Origin: Halothiobacillus sp045689735
GTDB lineage: Bacteria; Pseudomonadota; Gammaproteobacteria; Halothiobacillales; Halothiobacillaceae
Reading direction: 5' to 3'
DNA: 64,000 nt
NCBI RefSeq assembly: GCF_045689735.1
Contig: NZ_CP142685.1
Location: 1,364,001-1,428,000 of the forward strand
In this document: piece after piece, positions 1 to 10,744 of the stretch
How positions within the stretch are numbered: position 1 is the first letter of the stretch
Layout of the letters: every line of letters begins with the position of its first letter
The notes under the pieces: generated by a model
What the model was told of the DNA's origin: nothing
Databases searched by the model: none
What the model saw: the letters and a program-made list of their open reading frames with translations, nothing else
Translations under genes and position numbers: made by a program

Positions 1-783
1 TATTCTGTATTCGCCCTGTTGGGCATTTTTTCTGGTCTGGTCGCAGGCTTGCTCGGCATCGGGGGCGGGCTGGTTATCGTCCCCGTGCTGCTCCTGCTGT
101 TTCCCGCCATCGGGCTGGGCGACAACCCCAATCTGGTGCATATCGCGATTGGCACATCGCTGGCCACGATTCTGTTTTCGTCGATGGCATCGATCTATAC
201 GCATCACAAGAACAAAGGCGTGCTCTGGGATGTTTTTATCCGTATTGCGCCCGGGATTGTGATCGGCTCCGCACTGGGTTCGACAATCGCCCACTTGCTG
301 CCCGGCGATATTCTGAAGCGGGTTTTCGGCTTGCTGGAAATCTTGATTGCCCTGCAAATGGCGTTTGGCAAAAACCCCGCCCCCAGCCGCACCCTGCCCG
401 GCGCGGCGCCCATGAGCCTGGTGGGGGTCTCGGTTGGCTCGGTCGGCACCATTATGGGCATGGGCGGCGGTGCGCTTACGACGCCTTTTTTCATGTGGTG
501 TAATGTGGCGGCGCGCAACGCCATGGCCACCAGCGCCGCCATCGGCCTGCCCAACGCATTGGCTGGCGCGATTGGCTATATCGTGACCGGCTGGGGCGTG
601 CCCACCCTGCCCGCCTGGTCGATTGGATACATTTATCTACCCGCCTTGATCGGCATTGTCATCCCGAGCCTGATTTTTGCGCCGATCGGCGCGACGCTCA
701 CCCATCGTCTGCCGGCCAAAACCCTGAAGCGGATTTTTGCGGTCGTGCTGGTGCTTCTGGGCATCAACATGCTGGTGCACTGA
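1..783 (+). CDS. TauE/SafE family sulfite exporter-like permease (5' end outside window)
   Basis: Integral membrane protein of the TauE/SafE (DUF81) family, whose members export sulfite, sulfoacetate or related organic anions. The reading frame is open to base 1, so the true start lies upstream; a TTG at 19 is only an internal candidate. The visible 260 residues hold the two family glycine-rich repeats (GLLGIGGGLVIVP near the start and GTIMGMGGGALTTPF in the middle), each beginning a half of the internally duplicated fold, and about seven to eight hydrophobic segments. The length is close to the usual 250-270. It ends four bases before coaD, so the two are probably cotranscribed. The substrate cannot be decided from sequence; sulfite export would suit a sulfur oxidiser, but that is inference. 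Confidence 0.85.
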   Translation, partial: YSVFALLGIFSGLVAGLLGIGGGLVIVPVLLLLFPAIGLGDNPNLVHIAIGTSLATILFSSMASIYTHHKNKGVLWDVFIRIAPGIVIGSALGSTIAHLLPGDILKRVFGLLEILIALQMAFGKNPAPSRTLPGAAPMSLVGVSVGSVGTIMGMGGGALTTPFFMWCNVAARNAMATSAAIGLPNALAGAIGYIVTGWGVPTLPAWSIGYIYLPALIGIVIPSLIFAPIGATLTHRLPAKTLKRIFAVVLVLLGINMLVH

Positions 784-787
784 GCAA

Positions 788-1285
788 ATGCGCCGCGCCA
801 TTTATCCCGGCACCTTTGATCCGGTGACCTACGGTCACCTCGATCTCGCGCGCCGAGCCTGTTTGCTGTTCGATGAAGTGATTGTCGCGGTCGCTGCGGT
901 TTCGGGTAAGTCCCCGCTGTTCGATCTACCCACGCGCACTGAGCTGGCGCGGGTGGCCTTGGCCGATCAGCCGCGGATCCGGGTGTGCGCCTTCGAGGGT
1001 TTGCTGGTTGATTTTGCCCGCCAGATGGAGGCTCAGGCCGTGGTGCGCGGTTTGCGTGCCGTGTCAGATTTCGAGTACGAGATTCAGTTGGCTGCGGTCA
1101 ACCGACGGCTCGCCCCCGAGATCGAAACGGTTTTTTTATCGCCCGCCGAAGAACTGGGCTTTGTCTCGTCGAGCATCGTCCGGGAACTGGCGCGTTTGGA
1201 CGGCAATGTGGAGAGTTTTGTGCCCCCGCATGTGGCCGCTGCACTCAAAGTCGCAACCCGTGCGCACAAACCGCATCAAACCTGA
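788..1285 (+). CDS. coaD: phosphopantetheine adenylyltransferase
   Basis: Transfers AMP from ATP to 4'-phosphopantetheine, the penultimate step of coenzyme A synthesis, in the cytoplasm. The product is 165 aa, the family size. It begins with the nucleotidyltransferase signature YPGTFDPVTYGHLD, where the T/HxGH-like motif is TYGH, and carries the later VRGLRAVSDFEYE and SSSIVRE motifs that contact substrate and ATP. The frame is open further upstream, but the ATG at 788 puts the protein start at MRRAIYPGTF exactly as in homologues and lies four bases after the permease stop. Confidence 0.95.
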   Translation: MRRAIYPGTFDPVTYGHLDLARRACLLFDEVIVAVAAVSGKSPLFDLPTRTELARVALADQPRIRVCAFEGLLVDFARQMEAQAVVRGLRAVSDFEYEIQLAAVNRRLAPEIETVFLSPAEELGFVSSSIVRELARLDGNVESFVPPHVAAALKVATRAHKPHQT

Positions 1286-1311
1286 TAAATTGCACGCAAT
1301 TGAGTTTATTA

Positions 1312-1345
1312 CTAGGCCGTTGAAAAACCCAACGGCCTAGTAAGG
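1312..1345. repeat. hairpin containing a CAACGGCCTAGTAA end motif
   Basis: A perfect 11-bp inverted repeat (CTAGGCCGTTG at 1312-1322, CAACGGCCTAG at 1330-1340) lies just after coaD. It has no U tract, so it is a poor intrinsic terminator. Its right arm resembles the tail of two other hairpins in this window (1383-1421 and 51752-51781), suggesting a small dispersed repeat family. Confidence 0.5.
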
Positions 1346-1382
1346 CAAGCCATAGATGACTTGCGCCGCGACGAGGCGATCT

Positions 1383-1421
1383 GAAAAAGGGCAAGGAAAC
1401 CCTTTTTCGACATCCTGTTAG
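1383..1421 (+). repeat. hairpin plus CCTGTTAG tail, 10 bp before the ferredoxin start
   Basis: Nine-bp stem GAAAAAGGG (1383-1391) / CCCTTTTTC (1400-1408) followed by GACATCCTGTTAG. The same layout, a stem ending in TTTTC followed by a CCTGTTAG tail, recurs at 51752-51781; the shared 19-nt stretch matches at 16 positions. Here the tail merges with the Shine-Dalgarno (TAGGGGG) of the ferredoxin gene, so it may affect that gene's translation. Confidence 0.5.
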
Positions 1422-1430
1422 GGGGTTGAT

Positions 1431-1676
1431 ATGTCCTTATTGATTACTGACGAATGCATCAACTGCGATGTCTGTGAGCCGGAATGCCCGAATGGTGCCA
1501 TTTCTCAAGGGGCGGAGATCTATGAGATTGCGCCGAATCTGTGTACCGAATGCGTGGGACACTACGACACGCCACAGTGCATTGAGGTCTGCCCGGTCGA
1601 TTGCATCATTCTCGACCCGGACAACAAAGAAACCCAAGAACAACTGATGGAAAAATACCATCAAATCAACGATTAA
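1431..1676 (+). CDS. YfhL-type 2[4Fe-4S] ferredoxin
   Basis: Small cytoplasmic electron carrier of 81 aa. Two cluster-binding motifs are visible: CINCDVCEPECP (CX2CX2CX3CP) near the N-terminus and CTECVGHYDTPQCIEVCP (CX2CX8CX3CP) in the second half. The eight-residue insertion in the second motif and the acidic C-terminal tail are typical of the YfhL/Alvin ferredoxin class of very low-potential ferredoxins. This gene often sits beside coaD in gammaproteobacteria, as here. The start is an ATG behind a strong TAGGGGG Shine-Dalgarno, and an intrinsic terminator follows at once. The redox partner is not known from the context. Confidence 0.92.
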   Translation: MSLLITDECINCDVCEPECPNGAISQGAEIYEIAPNLCTECVGHYDTPQCIEVCPVDCIILDPDNKETQEQLMEKYHQIND

Positions 1677-1692
1677 TTCGAGAATGACATCT

Positions 1693-1721
1693 AAAACCCC
1701 GCCATGATCCGCGGGGTTTTT
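1693..1721 (+). terminator. intrinsic terminator of the ferredoxin gene
   Basis: Stem AAAACCCCGC (1693-1702) pairs perfectly with GCGGGGTTTT (1711-1720) around an 8-nt loop, and the second arm runs into a T tract. It lies 17 bp after the ferredoxin stop and can also serve the converging acyl carrier protein gene. Confidence 0.85.
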
Positions 1722-1777
1722 CATGGCCGAACAGCTACGGCCAGAGATGCAGGGCGTAGTGACACCCGCCCGATCGG

Positions 1778-2065
1778 TTAATGCGGCAACACCCCGGCGC
1801 GATCGCGTCGGGCGGCCAGTGCGGCCACCAGATTGCCTAGGGTGCTGAACCACTGCGCATCGATTTCTTCGTCGCTCAACAGCAAATCAAACCGATCCTC
1901 CAGCGCGGTGAGCAAGAGCACTACCCCCATCGAATCCAGCTCGGGCAGACTCCCGAATAACGGCGTTGCTGCGGTCAACTCGCGCGCGGGCATGACCAGC
2001 CCCAAGGTTTCGATGAGCGTTTCGCGCACGGCGAGGAAGAGCGCATCATCATCCAGCGGCATCAT
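1778..2065 (-). CDS. acyl carrier protein, exosortase-system-like type
   Basis: A 95-aa phosphopantetheine carrier. The prosthetic-group serine is in ELDSMG (about residue 44), preceded by FGSLP and followed by the acidic recognition helix LLTALEDRFDLLL. The LFGSLPELDSMGVV region resembles the ACPs encoded with PEP-CTERM/exosortase exopolysaccharide systems more than fatty-acid AcpP, but no such system is in the window. Its ATG overlaps the serS stop (ATGA), so it is translationally coupled to serS. The acyl group and partner enzymes are unknown; the function beyond acyl carriage is inference. Confidence 0.8.
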   Translation of the reverse strand: MMPLDDDALFLAVRETLIETLGLVMPARELTAATPLFGSLPELDSMGVVLLLTALEDRFDLLLSDEEIDAQWFSTLGNLVAALAARRDRAGVLPH

Positions 2066-3339
2066 GCCGGGGCTCCCAGTACCGCTTGGCCCCGCAGATA
2101 GGGACGCAAGACCTCGGGAATATGGATGCTGCCATCCGCCTGTTGGTGGTTTTCCAACAGCGCAACCAAGGTGCGACCGACTGCCAATCCCGAGCCATTG
2201 AGGGTGTGCACGAGTTGCGGCTTCCCATCCGCATCGCGCACCCGCGCCTGTAAGCGGCGTGCCTGAAAGTCACCGCAATTCGAGCAGGAGGAAATTTCGC
2301 GGTAGGTATCCTGACCGGGCAACCAAACCTCGAGATCGTAGGTTTTCGCCGCCGCAAACCCCATGTCACCGGTACACAATTGCATCACCCGATAGGGCAG
2401 ATCCAGTGCCTGCAACACCGCCTCGGCATGCCGGGTCAACAGCTCCAGCGTCGCCATGGAATCTTCGGCGCGGACAATGTGCACCAATTCGACCTTGTCA
2501 AACTGATGCTGGCGAATCATGCCGCGCGTATCCCGCCCCGCCGCACCGGCTTCCGCCCGGAAACACGGCGTATGCGCGACATAGCGGCGCGGCAGACGGG
2601 AGGATTCCAGCAGCTCGTCCCGCACCAGATTGGTGACCGGCACCTCGGCGGTCGGGATGAGATACCAGCCCTCATCCCCCGCCATACGGAACAGATCATC
2701 GGCAAATTTGGGCAGTTGACCGGTGCCGAACAAAGTCTCGCCGTTCACGAGATATGGCACATACACTTCGGTGTAGCCATGCTCGCCGGTATGAAGATCG
2801 AGCATGAACTGCGCGAGCGCGCGGTGAAGCCGCGCCACATCGCCTTGCAGCGTCACGAACCGGCTGCCCGTCAGTTTGACGGCGCGCTCGAAATCCATTC
2901 CCAACCGCGCACCCAAGGCCACATGATCCTGCACGGGGAAGTCAAAAGACCTCGGCGTGCCCCAGCGGCGCACTTCGACATTGCCTGATTCATCTGTGCC
3001 GAAAGGCACCTCATCTGCGGGCAGATTGGGCACGCGCGCCAGCAGGGCATCCAGCGCCTGCTGAATCTCGTGGAGGCGCTGCTTGGCGGATTCCAGCCGC
3101 GCGCCCAGATCGCCGATTTCGGCCATTAACGCCGTGGTGTCTTCCCCGGCGGCTTTCATCTGGCCGATGCGTTTGGATCGCGCATTGCGTTCCGCTTGCG
3201 CCTGCTCGGTTTGAATCTGCACGGCCTTGCGTTCCGCTTCAAGCGCCTCGAACGAGGCAACATCGAACACGAAACCACGGCGCGCCAGCTTTTCCGCCAC
3301 CGCCGCCGCATCCGAACGCAATAACTTGATATCAATCAT
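2062..3339 (-). CDS. serS: serine--tRNA ligase
   Basis: Class II aminoacyl-tRNA synthetase that charges tRNA-Ser (and tRNA-Sec). The product is 425 aa against about 430 in E. coli. It has the N-terminal antiparallel coiled-coil arm (residues about 25-110, rich in E, A, Q and R), class II motif 2 (TPCFRAEAGAAGRDTRGMIRQHQF) and motif 3 (TLNGSGLAVGRTLVALLEN). The start chosen is the ATG giving MIDIKLLRSD, matching the family N-terminus; upstream in-frame codons would add 24 residues with no homology. It lies 25 bp after greA, and its stop overlaps the ACP start by 4 nt. Confidence 0.96.
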   Translation of the reverse strand: MIDIKLLRSDAAAVAEKLARRGFVFDVASFEALEAERKAVQIQTEQAQAERNARSKRIGQMKAAGEDTTALMAEIGDLGARLESAKQRLHEIQQALDALLARVPNLPADEVPFGTDESGNVEVRRWGTPRSFDFPVQDHVALGARLGMDFERAVKLTGSRFVTLQGDVARLHRALAQFMLDLHTGEHGYTEVYVPYLVNGETLFGTGQLPKFADDLFRMAGDEGWYLIPTAEVPVTNLVRDELLESSRLPRRYVAHTPCFRAEAGAAGRDTRGMIRQHQFDKVELVHIVRAEDSMATLELLTRHAEAVLQALDLPYRVMQLCTGDMGFAAAKTYDLEVWLPGQDTYREISSCSNCGDFQARRLQARVRDADGKPQLVHTLNGSGLAVGRTLVALLENHQQADGSIHIPEVLRPYLRGQAVLGAPA

Positions 3340-3364
3340 AAAAACGCTCAGCCCACCAATGCGA

Positions 3365-3843
3365 TCAAGCCAGATACTGGACTTCGACGATTTCGAACAC
3401 CCGCTTGCCACCCGGTGCGGCCACGGTCACTTCATCCCCGGTGGATTTGCCGATCAAGGCTCGGGCAATCGGTGAATGCACGGAGATTAAATTGATTTTG
3501 ATGTCGGCTTCATCGTCGCCCACGATCTTGTAGGTGATTTCTTCTTCGGTCTCGACATCGAGCACCGTCACGGTCGCGCCAAAAATCACCTTATCCGACG
3601 GCGGCAACCGCGTGACATCGATGATATGGGCGTGCGACAGCTTGGCTTCGATTTCCTTGATCCGGCCTTCAATGAAGCCTTGTTCCTCGCGCGCCGCGTG
3701 GTATTCGGCGTTTTCTTTCAAATCTCCCAAATCCCGCGCTTCGGCAATCGCTTGAATGATGCGCGGCCGCTCCACACTGCGCAGGTGTTTGAGTTCCTCT
3801 TCCAGCTTGGCGGCACCGGCCGCCGTCATCGGGGTTTGTTGCA

Positions 3844-3844
<1 letters not shown>
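3365..3844 (-). CDS. greA: transcription elongation factor GreA
   Basis: Binds RNA polymerase and stimulates cleavage of backtracked transcripts. The product is 159 aa (E. coli 158). The N-terminal coiled coil carries the tip acidic residues (DLGDLKENAEYHAAREEQ, with D and E at the positions that complete the polymerase active site), and the C-terminal FKBP-like domain ends ARALIGKSTGDEVTVAAPGGKRVFEIVEV. The ATG overlaps the carB stop (TGATG), giving the familiar carA-carB-greA operon. An upstream start four residues earlier is possible but lies inside carB. Confidence 0.96.
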
Positions 3845-7077
<3,233 letters not shown>

Positions 7078-7130
7078 GGCGGATTCACAGAAAAAACGCG
7101 ACGGGGGCAACGGCTCCCGGTCGCTGAAAA

Positions 7131-8264
7131 TCAGGCTAGGCGGGCGTCGATGCTCGCCACAAACTGGTCAAACAACAGCCCCAGATCATGCGGCCCTGGG
7201 CTCGCTTCGGGGTGACCCTGAAAGCTGAACGCCGGGCGATCCGTTCGCGCAATCCCTTGCAAACTGCCATCAAACAGGGAGCGGTGCGTCGCCCGCAGCG
7301 TCGGCGGCAGCGAAGCCTCATCGACGGCAAACCCATGGTTCTGGCTGGAAATCATCACCCGACCCGTATCGATCTCCTGCACCGGGTGATTGGCGCCGTG
7401 ATGGCCGAATTTCATCTTGATGGTTTTGGCACCGCTCGCCAGTGCCAATAACTGATGGCCGAGGCAAATCCCGAACACCGGGATGTCCGTCGCCAGCACG
7501 GCGCGAATCGCCTCGATCGCATAATGGCAGGCGGCGGGATCGCCGGGGCCGTTACCCAACAGAATCCCGTCGGGTTTGAGCGCCAGAGCTTGCTCGGCGG
7601 GGGTATGCGCCGGCAGCATCGTGACGCGGCAGCCACGATCGACCAACATCCGCAGAATGTTGTGCTTCATGCCGTAATCCCAGGTCACCACATGCCGGGT
7701 CAAGGCGGGACGCGGGCGCGGATGCGTCGGATCGAGATCCCAGGTACCTTTTTGCCAGTCGATCACCCGATCGGTCGTCACCTCGGGCACCAGATCCTGC
7801 CCGTTCATGCTGGGGCAGGCGCGCGCAGCGGCAATGGCCGCCTCGGCATCCAGCCGTTCACCGGCCTGGATGCAACCGTTCTGCGCCCCTTTGTCGCGCA
7901 GCAGGCGCGTCAGCGCGCGGGTATCGATATCACCAATCGCCACGAGTTGATGACGGCGGCAATAATCGCCCAAGGATTCCTCAGCCCGCCAGTTGCTCAC
8001 CAGGGCGGAGACATCGCGAATCACCAGGCCAGCCGCATGCACCGCCAGAGATTCCGCGTCATCGGCATTCACACCCACATTTCCGATATGGGGATAAGTC
8101 AGGGTCACGATCTGGCGACGGTAGGACGGATCCGTGAGGATTTCCTGATAACCGGTCATCGCCGTGTTGAATACCACCTCGCCCACTGTCGTCCCATGCG
8201 CACCGATCGCTGTTCCGTAAAACAGACTCCCGTCGGCTAAAGCCAAAAGCGCCGTATGTTTCAA
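7131..8264 (-). CDS. carA: carbamoyl-phosphate synthase small (glutaminase) subunit
   Basis: Hydrolyses glutamine and delivers ammonia to CarB. The C-terminal class I amidotransferase domain shows the nucleophile motif GICLGHQLLAL and the catalytic His/Glu region HPEASPGPHD; the N-terminal CPSase_sm domain has DGSLFYGTAIGA and FNTAMTGYQEILTDPSY. No ATG exists near the expected start. The TTG at 8264 gives MKHTALLALADGS, matching E. coli MIKSALLVLEDGT, and has TGGGGG about five bases upstream. GTG codons at 8276 and 8330 are alternatives, so the start is uncertain. The 281 bp between this start and dapB show no gene or strong hairpin and should hold the promoter. Confidence 0.95.
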   Translation of the reverse strand: MKHTALLALADGSLFYGTAIGAHGTTVGEVVFNTAMTGYQEILTDPSYRRQIVTLTYPHIGNVGVNADDAESLAVHAAGLVIRDVSALVSNWRAEESLGDYCRRHQLVAIGDIDTRALTRLLRDKGAQNGCIQAGERLDAEAAIAAARACPSMNGQDLVPEVTTDRVIDWQKGTWDLDPTHPRPRPALTRHVVTWDYGMKHNILRMLVDRGCRVTMLPAHTPAEQALALKPDGILLGNGPGDPAACHYAIEAIRAVLATDIPVFGICLGHQLLALASGAKTIKMKFGHHGANHPVQEIDTGRVMISSQNHGFAVDEASLPPTLRATHRSLFDGSLQGIARTDRPAFSFQGHPEASPGPHDLGLLFDQFVASIDARLA

Positions 8265-8545
8265 GCGGACCCCCACATTCAGAAACTGATCAAAATGGCC
8301 ACAGACATTCGCTGCGAACGCTTCCGTCACGGCAGCCTGGCACAGCAGAGCACCGCGCCGAGCTGTCGCGGCGCTGCCTTCTGCACAAAATTATGGCGGG
8401 ATTATGCCCGACCAGCCCCCCTTTTGTCACTTCAGCGACACGAGACACGAGGAAAGCCGCCCCGCCGCAACCCGGAAACCGGCTGGCATTTTTGATGCGC
8501 CGCCCGGCGGTTTGGCTCTATCAAGCGGTCATTATTCGACGGCCG

Positions 8546-9352
8546 TCATTTAAGCCCCAGCACATCCTGCATGTCATACAGACCGGGGGGTTGCTGCGCG
8601 AGCCAAAGCGCGGCGCGCACCGCGCCCTGGGCGAAGGTCATCCGGCTGGATGCCTTATGGGTTAATTCAATCCGTTCACCGATTCCGGCAAACAGCACGG
8701 TGTGATCCCCCACCACATCGCCGCCCCGCACCGTGGCAAAGCCGATGGTGTTCGGATCGCGCGCGCCGGTGTGGCCTTCCCGGCCATACACCGCGACCGA
8801 GGCCAGATCGCGGCCATAGGCTTCTGCGACCGCCTCGCCCAAACGCAAAGCCGTCCCCGATGGCGCATCCACTTTATGTCGATGATGCGCCTCGATAATC
8901 TCGATATCGTAGCCCTCCCCCAGCAAGCGCGCGGTTTGCTTGAGCACCTCGATCAACACATTCACGCCAATACTCATATTCGGCGCGAATACGATCGGGA
9001 TATCCTTGGCGGCATCCCTCAGTTGCGCCTTTTGCGCAGGATTGAAGCCCGTCGTGCCGATCACCATGCCGCGCCCCGCCGATCGGCAAACCGCAAGATG
9101 CGCCAACGACGATTCAATCGTGGTGAAATCGATCAAAACCTCGAACTGCGTTGCCACAGCCGCCAGATCCGCACTTAAGGCACAGCCTTGCGGCCGAATC
9201 CCGGAGATCAGCCCGGCATCCTGCCCAATCAACGGGCTACCGCTGCGAACCGTCGCCGCGCCCAACACGGCCTCAGGGGCATTGGCCACCGCCTCGATCA
9301 ACACCTTGCCCATCCGGCCGCTGGCACCGGCCACCGCTATCGCCACCGTCAT
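8546..9352 (-). CDS. dapB: 4-hydroxy-tetrahydrodipicolinate reductase
   Basis: Reduces hydroxytetrahydrodipicolinate with NAD(P)H in lysine and diaminopimelate synthesis. The 268-aa product (E. coli 273) has the nucleotide-binding loop VAGASGRMGK at the N-terminus, IGTTGF, and the substrate-binding signature EAHHRHKVDAPSGTALRLGE with the catalytic histidine and lysine. The ATG at 9352 is preceded by ATGGGGTC; longer in-frame extensions lack homology. The order dapB-carA-carB-greA is conserved in pseudomonads and relatives. Confidence 0.96.
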   Translation of the reverse strand: MTVAIAVAGASGRMGKVLIEAVANAPEAVLGAATVRSGSPLIGQDAGLISGIRPQGCALSADLAAVATQFEVLIDFTTIESSLAHLAVCRSAGRGMVIGTTGFNPAQKAQLRDAAKDIPIVFAPNMSIGVNVLIEVLKQTARLLGEGYDIEIIEAHHRHKVDAPSGTALRLGEAVAEAYGRDLASVAVYGREGHTGARDPNTIGFATVRGGDVVGDHTVLFAGIGERIELTHKASSRMTFAQGAVRAALWLAQQPPGLYDMQDVLGLK

Positions 9353-9392
9353 ATTGACCCCATTTCGAATTACCGTTTGGCTGAAGCGGGCA

Positions 9393-10661
9393 TCATAAGG
9401 GAAAAACCCCCTCGCCAAAGCACGCCAGACGCGCCGCACCATAGGCGGCCGCCTGTTGCTCTGCGGCGAACACCGGAACCCCCAGTGCACGGGCACGCAG
9501 CCGGGTGTAACTCGAATTGGCGGCACCGCCGCCTGTGCTATAGACCGCCCTGACCGGCGGGGCGCCCAATTCCGCCAGACGCCGGTAGCCCGCCGCCTCG
9601 ATCCGTGCCAAGCCTTCCAGCAAACCGTGAAGAAACCGCAGGGGATCATCCGGTTGCGGGGTCAAAACCGGCCGCTTGTGCGGGTCTGCTTCCGGGAAGC
9701 GTTCACCGATTTTTGGCAGGGGGTAGTATGCCAAGCCGCTCGATTGACTCGGATCGATTTGCGCCGAAAGCTGCGCCAGCGCCGCGTCGGTAAAAAACTG
9801 CCGCAGCACCGCACCGCCCGCATTCGATGCGCCCCCGGCCAGCCAATACCGCCCGAACCAGTGGCTATAAACACCGTAGCGCGCTGAATCGACCCGGCGA
9901 GGGGATACCAGTTTGACCGCCAGCGTACTGCCGAGCGCGCTGACCGCCTCACCCGGTGCCGCGACGCCTGTGGCGAGAAAGGCGGCGATGCTGTCCGTCG
10001 TCCCCGCGCGCACCAGCGCCGAGGTCAGCCCCAGTTGTTTGCCCAGCAGGCCGCGCGCCGAGGCGAGGGCGGCACCGGGCAACACGACCTCGGGCAAGGT
10101 TTCCGGCGGCAGAACGCGGTCGATCCAGTTTGGCCAGCCATCGGCCGGATCGAACCCCAGTTTCAGTGCATTGTGCCGATCCGAAAACCCAACCCGCCCC
10201 GTCAACAACGCGGCCAGCCAGTCTGCCTGATGCTGCAGGATCGCCCCGCGCGGCATATGCCCCTGCGCGTGCAGCCAGCGGGCTTTGGCCAGTGCCGAAG
10301 TCGGCATGACCACGGGATGATCGGCACCGGCGACCGCTGCAATCTCGCGGGATTCGTCCACGGCGCGGGCATCGTCATACATCAACGCGGGCGTGAGCGG
10401 TCGGGCATCCGCCGCCGCGCAGGCCAGAATCGTCCCCGAGGTGCCATCGATGGCCAAGGCCGCAATCCGCGAACGCAAGGCGGACGGAATCTGCTCGATC
10501 AGCGTCACCAAGGCGGCCTGCCAGACACGCGCCCGATCGTTGTCGTCCAACGCGCCGAAAGGCACTTGCTCGATCCTGTCGATCTCGCCGCCCCCTGCGA
10601 TCAGGCAGGCGCGCGCGCCCGAAGTCCCAAAATCCAAACCCAAATACAAGGGCACAGCCAT
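9393..10661 (-). CDS. FGGY-family carbohydrate kinase, probably D-ribulose kinase-like
   Basis: An ATP-dependent sugar kinase of 422 aa. The N-terminal actin-like domain begins LGLDFGTSGARACLI (phosphate-1 motif); the C-terminal domain has the adenosine-binding STGGGAANSSYTRLRARALGVPV. It is shorter than glycerol or xylulose kinases (about 500 aa) and resembles the compact cyanobacterial/plant enzymes characterised as D-ribulose kinases, with LALDGTSGT-like IDGTSGT and the MYDDARA segment. Substrate assignment is therefore inference; xylulose or another ketose is possible. It lies 40 bp upstream of dapB on the same strand and diverges from rlmD across 83 bp. Confidence 0.82.
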   Translation of the reverse strand: MAVPLYLGLDFGTSGARACLIAGGGEIDRIEQVPFGALDDNDRARVWQAALVTLIEQIPSALRSRIAALAIDGTSGTILACAAADARPLTPALMYDDARAVDESREIAAVAGADHPVVMPTSALAKARWLHAQGHMPRGAILQHQADWLAALLTGRVGFSDRHNALKLGFDPADGWPNWIDRVLPPETLPEVVLPGAALASARGLLGKQLGLTSALVRAGTTDSIAAFLATGVAAPGEAVSALGSTLAVKLVSPRRVDSARYGVYSHWFGRYWLAGGASNAGGAVLRQFFTDAALAQLSAQIDPSQSSGLAYYPLPKIGERFPEADPHKRPVLTPQPDDPLRFLHGLLEGLARIEAAGYRRLAELGAPPVRAVYSTGGGAANSSYTRLRARALGVPVFAAEQQAAAYGAARLACFGEGVFPL

Positions 10662-10744
10662 CTTTTTGCCTCAAAACTATCCACCCAGCGCCGATTTCAA
10701 TACCATACGCCCCCCGTCATGCCCCGCCAATTTTGGAACCTGCC

